Assembly (NCBI GenBank): GCA_964291505.2
Contig: OZ220216.1
Coordinates: 930,001 to 994,000 of the forward strand
Reading direction: 5' to 3'
DNA: 64,000 nucleotides
From: Kistimonas sp964291505
GTDB taxonomy: Bacteria > Pseudomonadota > Gammaproteobacteria > Pseudomonadales > Endozoicomonadaceae
Both the position numbers and the translations under genes were made by a program. Under the pieces are notes generated by a model, which was given only the letters and a program-made list of their open reading frames with translations, was not told the origin of the DNA and did no database searches. This document shows, one piece after another, positions 8,444-17,402 of this stretch (positions within the stretch are counted from its first letter, which is position 1; each line of letters opens with the position of its first letter).

Positions 8444-10198
8444 CTAAAAGCTGAAACGTGTGTGAAGCCATAGCCGGCTGCGGGAATCCTTGTCTGAGGT
8501 TGCCTCTTCGCTGCCCCGATCCCGCGCGGCCCAGTGTAAGCTGACCGAGAAGGTGTCATGTTTGTCCACGGATATCGAAATACCATTTCCGCTGATGCGA
8601 CGTTTTGAGGGGCCGGTATAACCTTCCCAGGAGTTATGGTTGATTTTTAACCACCCCTGGTCGCGGAACAGCCCTATGCTGACATCGCTGGTGCCGGCAA
8701 TGGGTACGGTGGTTGAGTAGCGGAGTTCAAGGGAGGCAATGGTACCGCTGTCGCCAATAGCCTCACCGTTTGGGTACGCTCTTACACCGCCAGGTCCGCC
8801 AAGAGATAATTTTTCGACGGAATCCAGGTTGTCACCGGCGATCTGGCCACGCAGTGAGCCAAATAGACTGATACGCTGAGTATTTCTGGTATAAGCAATG
8901 GTTTGATCGCGTGTCAGGCTGTAGTTGATTTTGGCAAAGCTGCCAGTATTGTCGGGCACGCCTGCGGGGATGGCGCTGCCACTGTAGTCGAGCTTGCCAT
9001 GACTCAGGGATAGGCCAAAGGTACTGAATCCCCCACCGGCCACATTATCCAGGATATTGCCCCCGACCCCTGCTGAGAATACGTGCTCCCGTTTCTCGAA
9101 AGTACTGTCCAGCACACTGTCCTGTAATTGTTTAAGGTCGTAGTTGGCATGTGCTGTGATGTTTTGCCTGATGCTGCGAATGACGGGGTAGTGGCTGTAA
9201 AGGCTCAGGATCTGGGCTTCGCCGTGGGCGTCAGTCACGTTAAAAGGCGCCCCCAGGTCATAGGTCATTGACGAATAGCCTAGTCCGCCTCGCCATCCTG
9301 TATAGCCAATGGGGAGTGTGTAGTTCAGCGCACCAAAACGCATGCCTTTACCGGACGTTGTAATATCAATGGTTAAGCGGTCACCTGGCCTGAAAGGGTT
9401 ATTGATGTAGAGGCTTCCTGCAAGGCGCTTGCGCCCTGTATATCGATTGCCATAGTTGTCAGCACTGACTTGCCCGGTGATACGGGGGCTTTCTGTCACG
9501 TTAAGTTGAATCTGGGTTGTGCCCTGTGTGTTGCCTGGATTCAGGATGGCGGTGACTTCATTGATACCCGGCAGGTCGGAGGCGATGCCGATGGCTCGTT
9601 GAATGTAGCGATGCTCAACCACGGTCTCGGTGCAGCGAGACGACGCCTGTTGACATAACGCTTCACTCAAATAGCGCTGGAGGGTGTTGGAAGGGTAGAG
9701 CGTATTGCCGGCGACCAGGCTTTGATCAATGTGACCTTCCAGTATGACAATAGAAACTACACCGTTTTTCACTTCCTGACCTGGGACATAAGAGACAGCA
9801 ACAGGAAAACCGTTGTCACGATAATAACGGGTAACCGCATCAGTGATGTTGTTAAGTTCGGACAAGCCAACGCGTTTTCCTATGACTTGCGCAAACAGTG
9901 GAATCTGTTCCAGTAATCGTTCGCTGGCTATTTTTTTATTGCCTGTGAAGCGAAACCAATTGACCTGTAGTTTTCCCTGGTTGACAGGTGATTCAGGCTG
10001 CTTTTTTTCAGAGGGTAGGATGATGTTGCCTGGATCTTTTGGTGCAGGGAGAGCGGCAGGTTTTGTTTCGCGCAAAATCTGACCGGCATCAGGCAGTGGT
10101 GCAGATTGCGTCCCGTTCACGCACAGACTCAGGAGTGAGGCCGGGAGTATGACTTTATAGTTTAACTGCAACCGGTGCTCGGTGCGTGTGTTTTGCAT
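8444..10198 (-). CDS. TpsB outer-membrane transporter (ShlB/FhaC/HecB family)
   Basis: 584 residues from the ATG at 10198, chosen because GGGAAG lies 5 bases before it and a signal peptide follows directly (cleavage near residue 33, TQSA/PLPD). Upstream in-frame starts reach 10240 but would bury the signal peptide. After a proline-rich linker a ShlB-type POTRA region begins near residue 77 (WFRFTGNKKI), followed by a 16-strand barrel. The conserved lid-loop motif appears as VRAYPNGEAIGD rather than the usual VRGY/VRGF. The chain ends in phenylalanine (TRFSF), as outer-membrane barrels do. It forms the pore that secretes the neighbouring TpsA. tpsB-tpsA is a leftward operon set between cysM and rlmD. 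Confidence 0.92.
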   Translation of the reverse strand: MQNTRTEHRLQLNYKVILPASLLSLCVNGTQSAPLPDAGQILRETKPAALPAPKDPGNIILPSEKKQPESPVNQGKLQVNWFRFTGNKKIASERLLEQIPLFAQVIGKRVGLSELNNITDAVTRYYRDNGFPVAVSYVPGQEVKNGVVSIVILEGHIDQSLVAGNTLYPSNTLQRYLSEALCQQASSRCTETVVEHRYIQRAIGIASDLPGINEVTAILNPGNTQGTTQIQLNVTESPRITGQVSADNYGNRYTGRKRLAGSLYINNPFRPGDRLTIDITTSGKGMRFGALNYTLPIGYTGWRGGLGYSSMTYDLGAPFNVTDAHGEAQILSLYSHYPVIRSIRQNITAHANYDLKQLQDSVLDSTFEKREHVFSAGVGGNILDNVAGGGFSTFGLSLSHGKLDYSGSAIPAGVPDNTGSFAKINYSLTRDQTIAYTRNTQRISLFGSLRGQIAGDNLDSVEKLSLGGPGGVRAYPNGEAIGDSGTIASLELRYSTTVPIAGTSDVSIGLFRDQGWLKINHNSWEGYTGPSKRRISGNGISISVDKHDTFSVSLHWAARDRGSEEATSDKDSRSRLWLHTRFSF

Positions 10199-10330
10199 AA
10201 AACTTCCCATTCCTTGGGTTGTTTGATCAGGGATACACAATGGCTGAATGTCATTTTATTCAATGTAGAACATAGGAGGATTTTGGGCGTTGAGTGATCT
10301 GCCAGCAGGCGTAATGTTTGGCGCTTAAAC

Positions 10331-10355
10331 GTGTTGGAAAATCTTTTTCCAACAC
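10331..10355. promoter_or_regulatory. Perfect 11-bp inverted repeat upstream of tpsB
   Basis: GTGTTGGAAAA and TTTTCCAACAC are separated by 3 bases, in the divergent tpsB/rlmD intergenic region, about 130 bases from the tpsB start and 120 from rlmD. No T-run follows on either strand, so an operator or an mRNA leader hairpin is more likely than a terminator. Confidence 0.45.
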
Positions 10356-10472
10356 CATGGAAATCGAACATGTATTTTGGATGCAACCGGTGTATGTTCC
10401 CCGTAAAGGCGCTGGCGGTTCCTGTCAGCAGGCGTACAATACGCCCTTGTTTTACTGACAGGAATTCTGCCG

Positions 10473-11798
10473 ATGCAACCGCGCACGCGTCACGCGCGAG
10501 CGACTGCTCCCTTCGATCTTTCCATTGACTCTCTGACTCACGACGGCCGCGGTGTCGGCAGGCATAAGGGGAGAGCTGTATTTGTTAACCAGGCGGTACC
10601 CGGCGATACGGTCACTGCACGGGTGGTCAAGCAAAAGGCGTCGCTGTGGGAAGCTGAAATTGATCGTATCTTGGTGCCATCTCCTCGGCGCCAGCAACCG
10701 GAGTGTCCCAAGTATGGGATATGCGGAGGTTGTAGCCTCCAGCATCTTGACCATGACGGTCAGCTTTCTGCGCATACCGATGTCGTTCTTGGCCAGTTGA
10801 AGCGGTTTGCGGGCTTTGAGCCTGATAGTCTGGCTGACCCGTTACGCAGCCCTGCCTGGGGATACCGCCACCGGGCCCGACTGGCTGTAAGGTGGGTGAA
10901 CCGCAAGGTGCTGATGGGCTTTCGGGCAATGGGTAGCAATACCATTATTCCCGTTGATGCCTGCCCTGTGCTGGCGCCTGAGCTTGACGCTCTGTTGCCT
11001 GCGCTGGAATCCACACTGAAGGCGGCAACTGACCCCAGGGCTATTTCCCATATCGAGTTGGCTGCAGGCGATAACTGCCGGGGCATTCTGCTGCGCCATA
11101 TTCATCCGCTTTCGACGCAGGACCAGGCACGATGGGAGGCGATGGCCCGTGAATTCAGCGCCCATCTCTGGTATCAGCCCAATGAGCCGCAGCCACTTGA
11201 GTGTGCCTATTCACCGGACGGGCAAGAATCACTAACCTATCGGTTACCGGAATTTGCTTTAAAACTCCGTTTTTTGCCGGTAGATTTTATTCAGGTGAAT
11301 CCGTTTATTAACCGTCAGATGGTCAGTCAGGCGGTTGACTGGCTGGCGCTCTCCCCGACAGACACCGTACTGGATCTATTCTGTGGATTGGGTAACTTTA
11401 CCCTGCCGTTGGCAAGCCGGGCAGGTCAGGTTGTTGGTGTGGAGGGGGTGGAGTCGCTGGTGGCCAAGGGACGTGATAATGCCAGCCTTAATGGTATAAA
11501 TAATGCAATCTTCAGTCGGGCAGATCTGAGTGAAGATATTGCGCATCAGGCATGGAGTCAGACCGTTTATGACGCCTGTCTGCTGGATCCGCCCAGAACC
11601 GGCGCCCGAGAGGTGCTGGAAAGGCTGGTGGATCGGTTGCCTGGGCGTGTGCTGTATGTGTCCTGTAATCCGGCCACCCTGGCGCGGGATGCGGGCATCC
11701 TGAAGCAATCCGGCTATCGCCTGGCCCGGTTATCGGTCATGGATATGTTTCCCCAGACGGTGCATGTGGAGACCATGGCGTTATTCCTGCGGGATTAA
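10473..11798 (+). CDS. rlmD: 23S rRNA (uracil-1939-C5)-methyltransferase RlmD
   Basis: 441 residues. Methylates C5 of U1939 in 23S rRNA using S-adenosylmethionine. The N-terminal TRAM domain (about 10-70) is followed by the cysteines of a [4Fe-4S] cluster at about C78, C84 and C87 (CPKYGICGGC) plus C164 (VDACPVL), matching the E. coli spacing. The methyltransferase core has LDLFCGLGNFTLPLA and LDPPRTGA, and the catalytic cysteine sits in YVSCNPATLARD. AGGA precedes the ATG. relA follows after 86 bases, as in E. coli and Pseudomonas. Confidence 0.97.
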   Translation: MQPRTRHARATAPFDLSIDSLTHDGRGVGRHKGRAVFVNQAVPGDTVTARVVKQKASLWEAEIDRILVPSPRRQQPECPKYGICGGCSLQHLDHDGQLSAHTDVVLGQLKRFAGFEPDSLADPLRSPAWGYRHRARLAVRWVNRKVLMGFRAMGSNTIIPVDACPVLAPELDALLPALESTLKAATDPRAISHIELAAGDNCRGILLRHIHPLSTQDQARWEAMAREFSAHLWYQPNEPQPLECAYSPDGQESLTYRLPEFALKLRFLPVDFIQVNPFINRQMVSQAVDWLALSPTDTVLDLFCGLGNFTLPLASRAGQVVGVEGVESLVAKGRDNASLNGINNAIFSRADLSEDIAHQAWSQTVYDACLLDPPRTGAREVLERLVDRLPGRVLYVSCNPATLARDAGILKQSGYRLARLSVMDMFPQTVHVETMALFLRD

Positions 11799-11836
11799 GG
11801 GCATCCAGAGAGATGCCGAAGAATGCGATGTTGTGT

Positions 11837-11854
11837 GGCTGCCGTCAGGCAGCC
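11837..11854 (+). terminator. Hairpin between rlmD and relA
   Basis: GGCTGCC and GGCAGCC flank a GTCA loop, followed by TCTGTT only. A weak or attenuating terminator in front of relA. Confidence 0.4.
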
Positions 11855-11884
11855 TCTGTTAATAAAAAGTGAGATGACAAGTAG

Positions 11885-14128
11885 ATGGTTAAGGTCCGAG
11901 AAGATCACCCGGTGGGTTCCGATGGAAGTGTCGATCTTCAGTCCTGGCTCGGACGACTGAAGCGTGATGTGAATCTTGCGGATGAGCAGATGCTGCTGGC
12001 AGCCTGTGATATGGCGGCGGGGGCAGAGGCAAATCCGGGCAAGCCCAGCAGTTGGTCACAGATGAGCGGCAGCAGCACGCTGAAGATCGGCATGGAGATG
12101 ACGGATATCCTTGCTGAACTGAAACTGGACCAGACTTCTCTGATCGCTGCGCTGCTGTACCGCTCGGTGCGGGAGCACAAGCTGGCGCTCAGTGATGTCC
12201 GTGAGCGTTTCGGGAGTGAAGTTGCCCGTTTAATCAAGGGCGTTCTGGGTATGGCGGTCATCAGCGCAATCCAGAACCCGGCCCGGGCCCAGGTGTTGGG
12301 GCAGCAGCAGGATCAGCTGGAAAAAGTCCGGAAGATGCTGGTCTCCATCGTAGATGATGTTCGCGTTGCCCTGATCAAGCTGGCGGAGCGGACCTGTGCA
12401 ATCCGGGCAGTCAAGAATGCCGACCGGGAGCGGCGTCAGCGGGTTGCGCGGGAAGTCTTCGAGATTTATGCACCACTGGCCCACCGCCTGGGGATTGGTT
12501 ACATCAAGTGGGAGCTGGAAGACCTCGCATTCCGCTATCTCAAGCCACAAGACTATAAGAAGATCGCCAGGCTGCTGGACGAAAAGCGGCTGGATCGTGA
12601 GCAGTATATCCATGACGCCATTGAACACCTGCAAAGCGAGTTGAAAGCCAGTGGTATTGAGGCGGATGTCAACGGCCGGGTCAAGCATATCTACAGCATC
12701 TGGCGGAAGATGCGCCGCAAAGGGCTGGAATTCCGGGATCTCTATGATATCCGTGCCCTGCGTATTCTTGTGCATGAGGTGCGCGACTGTTACGCCGCGC
12801 TGGGTGTCGTACATTCCATCTGGAACCATATCCCCAAAGAATTCGATGATTACATTGCCACTCCCAAGGAGAATGGTTACCAGTCACTGCATACCGCAGT
12901 CATAGGGCCAGCGGGTAAGACGCTGGAAGTCCAGATCCGTACCCATGCCATGCATGATGAAGCGGAGCTGGGTGTGTGTGCACACTGGAAATACAAGGGT
13001 ACTGACACCAAGAACAGCGCTGACAGTTATGAGGAAAAGCTCAACTGGCTGCGCCAGGTGCTCGAATGGCAGGAAGAGATTGGCGATGGTGTGGAAGGTC
13101 TGGCAGACCAGTGGAAACTGGATGTTGAGCCGGACCGGGTCTACGTCTTCACCAAGGATGGCCATGTGGTCGACTTGCCGGTGGGGGCAACCCCCGTCGA
13201 CTTTGCCTATCGTGTTCACACCGAAGTGGGCAACCGTTGCCGCGGCGCCAAGGTAGGCGGCCGGATTGTTCCTCTGAATTACACACTGCAAACCGGTGAC
13301 CAGGTGGAAATCCTGACGGCGTCCAATGCGGTGCCGAGTCGTGACTGGCTCAACCAGAATCTGGGTTACGTCAAGACCAGCCGTGCCCGCGCCAAGATCG
13401 TCAACTGGTTCCGCAAGCAGAACCGGGATTCCAACATAGAAGCGGGCCGTCACTTTATTGAGGCCGAGCTCAAGCGTCTTGACATCAAAGGTGTGGATTT
13501 CCGTGCGTTGGCAGAAGCCATGAATTTCCACGCGGAGGATGACCTGTTTGCGGCGTGTGGCGCTGGCGATGTGCGCACCATGCAGGTGGTTAACGCTGCA
13601 CAGCGGCAGGTCGAACCGGAAGAAGAATCCGTTTTTGAGCTGCGGACGCGGCCGAAGTCTTCGCGTAATGAGGGTGATATCACCATCCACGGTGTCGGCA
13701 ACCTGCTGACGCAGATGGCGGGCTGCTGTCATCCGCTGCCCGGGGATCCGATAATCGGTTACATCACGCTGGGCCGTGGCGTCACCATCCATCGCGCAGA
13801 CTGTTCTAATGCGCTGCAGCTGCACGAGCAGGAACCTGACCGTGTGATTGAGGTGAACTGGGGCGGCGGCAAGGAACAGACCTATCCGGTTGAGATTCAG
13901 ATTGTGGCCTATGATCGCTCGGGCCTGCTGCGGGATGTCACGGTGGTGCTGGCCAATGAGAAGGTCAACGTGCTTGATCTGAACACGCATACGTCGAAGG
14001 AAGACAATATTGCCACTATGCTGTTGACCATCGAGATTGCGACACTGGATGACCTTGGTCGTATATTGGCCAAAATCAGTCAGCTGTCCAATGTCATTGA
14101 GGCACGCAGGCACCGCAAGGGACGATAA
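11885..14128 (+). CDS. relA: (p)ppGpp synthetase RelA
   Basis: 747 residues. Ribosome-bound synthetase that makes (p)ppGpp from ATP and GDP/GTP when uncharged tRNA enters the A site. Domains in order: a degenerate N-terminal HD hydrolase domain without the HDxxED pair (so RelA, not SpoT), a synthetase domain with RVKHIYSIWRKM, TPKENGYQSLHT and LEVQIRTHAMHDEAELG, a TGS domain (VYVFTKDGHVVDLPVGATPV, about residue 420), and a C-terminal ACT domain. Its stop codon abuts the mazG start (no gap), so the two are translated as a unit. The order rlmD-relA-mazG is conserved in gammaproteobacteria. Confidence 0.97.
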   Translation: MVKVREDHPVGSDGSVDLQSWLGRLKRDVNLADEQMLLAACDMAAGAEANPGKPSSWSQMSGSSTLKIGMEMTDILAELKLDQTSLIAALLYRSVREHKLALSDVRERFGSEVARLIKGVLGMAVISAIQNPARAQVLGQQQDQLEKVRKMLVSIVDDVRVALIKLAERTCAIRAVKNADRERRQRVAREVFEIYAPLAHRLGIGYIKWELEDLAFRYLKPQDYKKIARLLDEKRLDREQYIHDAIEHLQSELKASGIEADVNGRVKHIYSIWRKMRRKGLEFRDLYDIRALRILVHEVRDCYAALGVVHSIWNHIPKEFDDYIATPKENGYQSLHTAVIGPAGKTLEVQIRTHAMHDEAELGVCAHWKYKGTDTKNSADSYEEKLNWLRQVLEWQEEIGDGVEGLADQWKLDVEPDRVYVFTKDGHVVDLPVGATPVDFAYRVHTEVGNRCRGAKVGGRIVPLNYTLQTGDQVEILTASNAVPSRDWLNQNLGYVKTSRARAKIVNWFRKQNRDSNIEAGRHFIEAELKRLDIKGVDFRALAEAMNFHAEDDLFAACGAGDVRTMQVVNAAQRQVEPEEESVFELRTRPKSSRNEGDITIHGVGNLLTQMAGCCHPLPGDPIIGYITLGRGVTIHRADCSNALQLHEQEPDRVIEVNWGGGKEQTYPVEIQIVAYDRSGLLRDVTVVLANEKVNVLDLNTHTSKEDNIATMLLTIEIATLDDLGRILAKISQLSNVIEARRHRKGR

Positions 14129-14950
14129 ATGACCCGGTACACCCTGGAAGATCTTCTGAACCTGATGGCCCGGCTCCGTGATCCGGAGACGGGCTGCCCC
14201 TGGGATATCCGGCAGGATTTCGCCAGCATTGCACCCTATACCGTGGAAGAAGCCCACGAGGTGGCGGATGCGATTGCCAGTGAAGATTATCCCCATCTTG
14301 AAGAAGAGCTGGGGGATCTGCTGTTCCAGGTGGTCTATCACGCCAGGATGGCGGAAGAGCGATCGTTGTTTGATTTTTCTTCAGTGCTTAATGGTCTGGT
14401 TGAAAAGCTGATTCGTCGCCATCCGCATGTGTTTCCTGACGGTACGCTGGCTTCAAGCCGATCTGATGGTGAGTCGGTCGATGAAGCGGATGTCAAACGA
14501 CGCTGGCAGGAAATCAAACAGGCTGAAAAGCAGGCATCATCCGGCAAGAAACCACTAGGTTTGCTGGATGATTTGCCTGCATCACTTCCGGCCCTGAAAA
14601 GTGCGCAGGCCATTCAGGCCAAAGCGGCGGGGCAGGGGTTTGACTGGCCTGATGCCGGCCCGGTGTTTGACAAGCTGCGTGAAGAAATTGATGAGCTTGA
14701 GCAGGCGTGGCGCAGCAATAAGAGTGCGTCCGTACGTGATGAAACGGGTGACTTGCTGTTCAGCTGCGTCAACCTGGCGCGGCATGTTGGGGCGGATGCC
14801 GAACAATCCCTGTTGGGCTGCAACCACAAATTCAGACGTCGATTTTCGTATATAGAGCAACGCCTTCAGGAGCAGGATAAAAGCTTACAGGATTGTTCTC
14901 TTGAAGATCTGGATGCGCTATGGGATGACGCCAAGTCATCCGGTTTGTAA
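14129..14950 (+). CDS. mazG: Nucleoside triphosphate pyrophosphohydrolase MazG
   Basis: 273 residues. Hydrolyses non-canonical and canonical NTPs to NMP and pyrophosphate, and in E. coli lowers ppGpp, consistent with being coupled to relA. Two MazG repeats are visible: EEAHEVADAI...HLEEELGDLLFQVVYHARM (about 37-80) and EEIDELEQAW...DETGDLLFSCVNLARH (about 183-228), each with the metal-binding ExxE...ExxD pattern. The ATG directly follows the relA TAA. Confidence 0.95.
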   Translation: MTRYTLEDLLNLMARLRDPETGCPWDIRQDFASIAPYTVEEAHEVADAIASEDYPHLEEELGDLLFQVVYHARMAEERSLFDFSSVLNGLVEKLIRRHPHVFPDGTLASSRSDGESVDEADVKRRWQEIKQAEKQASSGKKPLGLLDDLPASLPALKSAQAIQAKAAGQGFDWPDAGPVFDKLREEIDELEQAWRSNKSASVRDETGDLLFSCVNLARHVGADAEQSLLGCNHKFRRRFSYIEQRLQEQDKSLQDCSLEDLDALWDDAKSSGL

Positions 14951-15050
14951 ACACTCTGAACCTTAACCTTTCTAAAACTACTGCCTTATAAAAACTTTTT
15001 CCCAGCAGATGCCATGGTTTTTCATGGTGTCTGATTCAGCTCGCTGAGCG

Positions 15051-15064
15051 TTGATTTTTGTCAA
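15051..15064 (+). promoter_or_regulatory. FNR/Anr-like binding site upstream of nrdD
   Basis: TTGATTTTTGTCAA differs from the FNR consensus TTGAT-N4-ATCAA at one base. A candidate -10 TATACA at 15084-15089 puts the start of transcription near 15097, so the site would centre close to -40, the class II activation position. This fits anaerobic induction of nrdD. Confidence 0.6.
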
Positions 15065-15102
15065 AATATCCCCTTGTCGATCGTATACACTGCGAACCTC
15101 AG

Positions 15103-15150
15103 GCACAACATATAGTGCTTTTGCTATCCAGTAATAACAATATATAAGTG
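15103..15150 (+). promoter_or_regulatory. Tandem NrdR boxes upstream of nrdD
   Basis: Box 1 at 15103-15118 (GCACAACATATAGTGC) matches 13 of 16 positions of the NrdR consensus ACACWATATATWGTGT. Box 2 at 15135-15150 (TAACAATATATAAGTG) matches 10, with an intact ACAATATATA core. Their starts are 32 bases apart, three helical turns, the usual NrdR spacing. NrdR is the ATP/dATP-sensing repressor of ribonucleotide reductase genes. Confidence 0.65.
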
Positions 15151-15157
15151 AAACGAA

Positions 15158-17197
15158 ATGGTTCTGGCAACGTCTGACAGTAATTGTGAAATTCCGGCCA
15201 TGATTATCAAGCGCGATGGGCAGCGTGTGTCGTTTGATAATGACAAGGTGTTTCGTGCCATCCTCCATGCGGGTCAGGTAACGGGTGAATATGATCAGGA
15301 TGAAGCCCGGGTATTAACAGAGAAAGTCTTACGGTTGGTCAGTTACCGTTTCTGGGGCGACAAGGCGCCTGACGTTGAACAGGTCCAGGACATGGTAGAG
15401 CAGTGCCTGGCGGCCAGTGGCTACTTTGATACTGCCAAGGCTTACATTCTTTACCGGGAGCGTCACAAGCATCTGCGCGATACCCGGAAAACCCTTCTGG
15501 ATGTGGAAGCCTCCGTGGACGAATACCTGGAGAAACTGGACTGGCGGGTACGCGCCAATGCCAACCAGGGCTATTCACTAGGAGGCATGATTCTGAATGT
15601 TTCCGGTAAGGTCACGGCCAATTACTGGTTGAACCATGTCTATGATGCTGCGATTGGTGATGCGCATCGACAGGGCGATCTTCACATCCATGATCTGGAT
15701 ATGTTGTCCGGTTACTGCGCCGGCTGGTCGTTGAGAACGCTGCTGCATGAAGGGTTCAATGGTGTGCCCGGCAAGATAGAATCTGCGCCGCCAAAACACC
15801 TGTCCAGTGCCGTCGGTCAGATGGTGAATTTCCTGGGTACCCTGCAAAACGAGTGGGCAGGCGCCCAGGCTTTCAGCTCCTTTGATACCTATCTAGCGCC
15901 GTTTGTCCGCAAGGATAATCTTGCCTATGAAGATGTGAAACAGTGCATTCAGGAGTTTATTTACAACCTGAACGTGCCCTCTCGCTGGGGCACCCAGACG
16001 CCGTTTACCAATGTGACGTTTGACTGGGTTTGTCCGGATGATCTTAAAGAACAGATTCCCGTCATTGCCGGTGAAGAGATGCCGTTCAGTTATGGTGAAC
16101 TCCAGCCTGAAATGGCCATGATCAACCACGCCTATATCGAGGTGATGATGGCTGGGGATGCGATGGGGCGGGTTTTCACGTTTCCTATCCCCACCTACAA
16201 CATCACGCCGGATTTTGACTGGGATTGCGAGAATGCTGATCTGTTGTTCGGTATGACAGCAAAATACGGGTTGCCTTATTTCCAGAATTTCCTGAATTCC
16301 GAACTAACGCCGAATATGGTGCGCTCCATGTGCTGCCGGTTACAGCTGGATTTGCGGGAGCTGCTTAAGCGAGGTAATGGTCTGTTCGGTTCGGCAGAAC
16401 AGACCGGTTCCATTGGCGTCGTTACGCTTAATTGCGCCAGGTTGGGCTATCTGGCGAAAGGGAACCGGGAAGACTTGTATCGTCGTACAGATGAACTGAT
16501 GCGTTTGGCAAAAGACAGTCTGGAAGTGAAGCGGAAAGTCATCCAGCACTATATGGATAGCGGTCTCTTCCCGTATACCAAGCGTTACCTTGGCACATTG
16601 CGCAACCATTTTGCCACGATCGGGGTGAATGGCATTAATGAGATGATCCGGAACTATTCGGATGATGCCCATGATCTTACGACAGCCGAAGGACAGGCGT
16701 TTGCGCAGGCATTTCTGGACCATATCCGTGCGCAGATGCAGGACTTTCAGGAAGAGACAGGCCACCTCTATAACCTTGAGGCAACGCCTGCGGAAGGGAC
16801 GACTTATCGCTTTGCCAGGGAAGATCGCAAACGTTATCCGGATATTCTTCAGGCAGGGACGATCGAACGGCCCTATTACACGAACTCATCGCAATTGCCG
16901 GTGGGGTATACCGATGATCCGTTCCATGCACTGGAGATGCAGGACGCCCTGCAATGCAAATATACCGGTGGCACAGTGTTGCACCTGTATATGGGGGAAC
17001 AGGTCTCTTCTGTTGCTGCCTGCAAGAAGCTGGTACGTCGAACACTGACACATTTCAGGCTGCCCTATATCACGGTGACACCGACATTTTCCATTTGCCC
17101 AACCCATGGTTACCTGGCGGGGGAACACGAGTTTTGCCCACGCTGTGATGAAGAGCGACTTGTGGCAAAACAGGCAAAGTTACAGCTCGTGAGTTAA
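15158..17197 (+). CDS. nrdD: Anaerobic ribonucleoside-triphosphate reductase, catalytic chain without its glycyl-radical segment
   Basis: 679 residues. Class III ribonucleotide reductase that reduces NTPs to dNTPs without oxygen. An ATP-cone lies at residues about 15-105 (IIKRDGQRVSFDNDKVFRAI), followed by the ten-stranded barrel with DLHIHDLDM and NVPSRWGTQTPFTNVTFDW. The C-terminal zinc-binding element reads CPTHGYLAGEHEFCPRC. The chain then stops after 15 more residues, before the glycyl-radical motif that should follow. That motif is on the next small gene (17241-17402). Start at 15158 is just after NrdR box 2. An internal ATG at 15200 is less likely because the ATP-cone needs the upstream part. 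Confidence 0.93.
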   Translation: MVLATSDSNCEIPAMIIKRDGQRVSFDNDKVFRAILHAGQVTGEYDQDEARVLTEKVLRLVSYRFWGDKAPDVEQVQDMVEQCLAASGYFDTAKAYILYRERHKHLRDTRKTLLDVEASVDEYLEKLDWRVRANANQGYSLGGMILNVSGKVTANYWLNHVYDAAIGDAHRQGDLHIHDLDMLSGYCAGWSLRTLLHEGFNGVPGKIESAPPKHLSSAVGQMVNFLGTLQNEWAGAQAFSSFDTYLAPFVRKDNLAYEDVKQCIQEFIYNLNVPSRWGTQTPFTNVTFDWVCPDDLKEQIPVIAGEEMPFSYGELQPEMAMINHAYIEVMMAGDAMGRVFTFPIPTYNITPDFDWDCENADLLFGMTAKYGLPYFQNFLNSELTPNMVRSMCCRLQLDLRELLKRGNGLFGSAEQTGSIGVVTLNCARLGYLAKGNREDLYRRTDELMRLAKDSLEVKRKVIQHYMDSGLFPYTKRYLGTLRNHFATIGVNGINEMIRNYSDDAHDLTTAEGQAFAQAFLDHIRAQMQDFQEETGHLYNLEATPAEGTTYRFAREDRKRYPDILQAGTIERPYYTNSSQLPVGYTDDPFHALEMQDALQCKYTGGTVLHLYMGEQVSSVAACKKLVRRTLTHFRLPYITVTPTFSICPTHGYLAGEHEFCPRCDEERLVAKQAKLQLVS

Positions 17198-17240
17198 GCC
17201 GATTAGACGGGTACAGACGACCAATAGTAGGAAAGAAAGC

Positions 17241-17402
17241 ATGAAAACGAATGAACCTGTGAAACTGGAAGAACATGAGCGTCAACGCTGTGAAATCTGG
17301 ACCCGGGTTATGGGCTATCACCGACCAGTCTCAGCGTTTAATCCCGGTAAACAACAGGAGCAGCAGGACCGTCTGCACTTTCGGGAAAATCGTAGCGAAT
17401 GA
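17241..17402 (+). CDS. Separate glycyl-radical domain of anaerobic ribonucleotide reductase
   Basis: A 53-residue ORF. It contains RCEIWTRVMGYHRPVSAFN followed by PGKQQEQQDRLHF, the C-terminal glycyl-radical segment of NrdD (RVMGYHRP carries the radical glycine). It starts 44 bases after the nrdD stop, in a different reading frame from nrdD, with AGGAAAG as ribosome site, and its TGA overlaps the nrdG ATG (ATGA). So it is a separate translated gene and not a stop-codon readthrough. It probably docks into the NrdD chain and receives the radical from NrdG, in the manner of GrcA/YfiD for pyruvate formate-lyase. That assignment is inference from motif and position. Confidence 0.85.
   Translation: MKTNEPVKLEEHERQRCEIWTRVMGYHRPVSAFNPGKQQEQQDRLHFRENRSE

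Noticed and set aside
12884..14341. 485-residue minus-strand reading frame
   Set aside because: Antisense to relA and mazG, which have full family motifs. It has no recognisable domain and arises from codon bias.
17197..17241. nrdD stop considered as a selenocysteine or readthrough stop
   Set aside because: The stop is TAA, and the downstream glycyl-radical segment is in a different frame with its own start.
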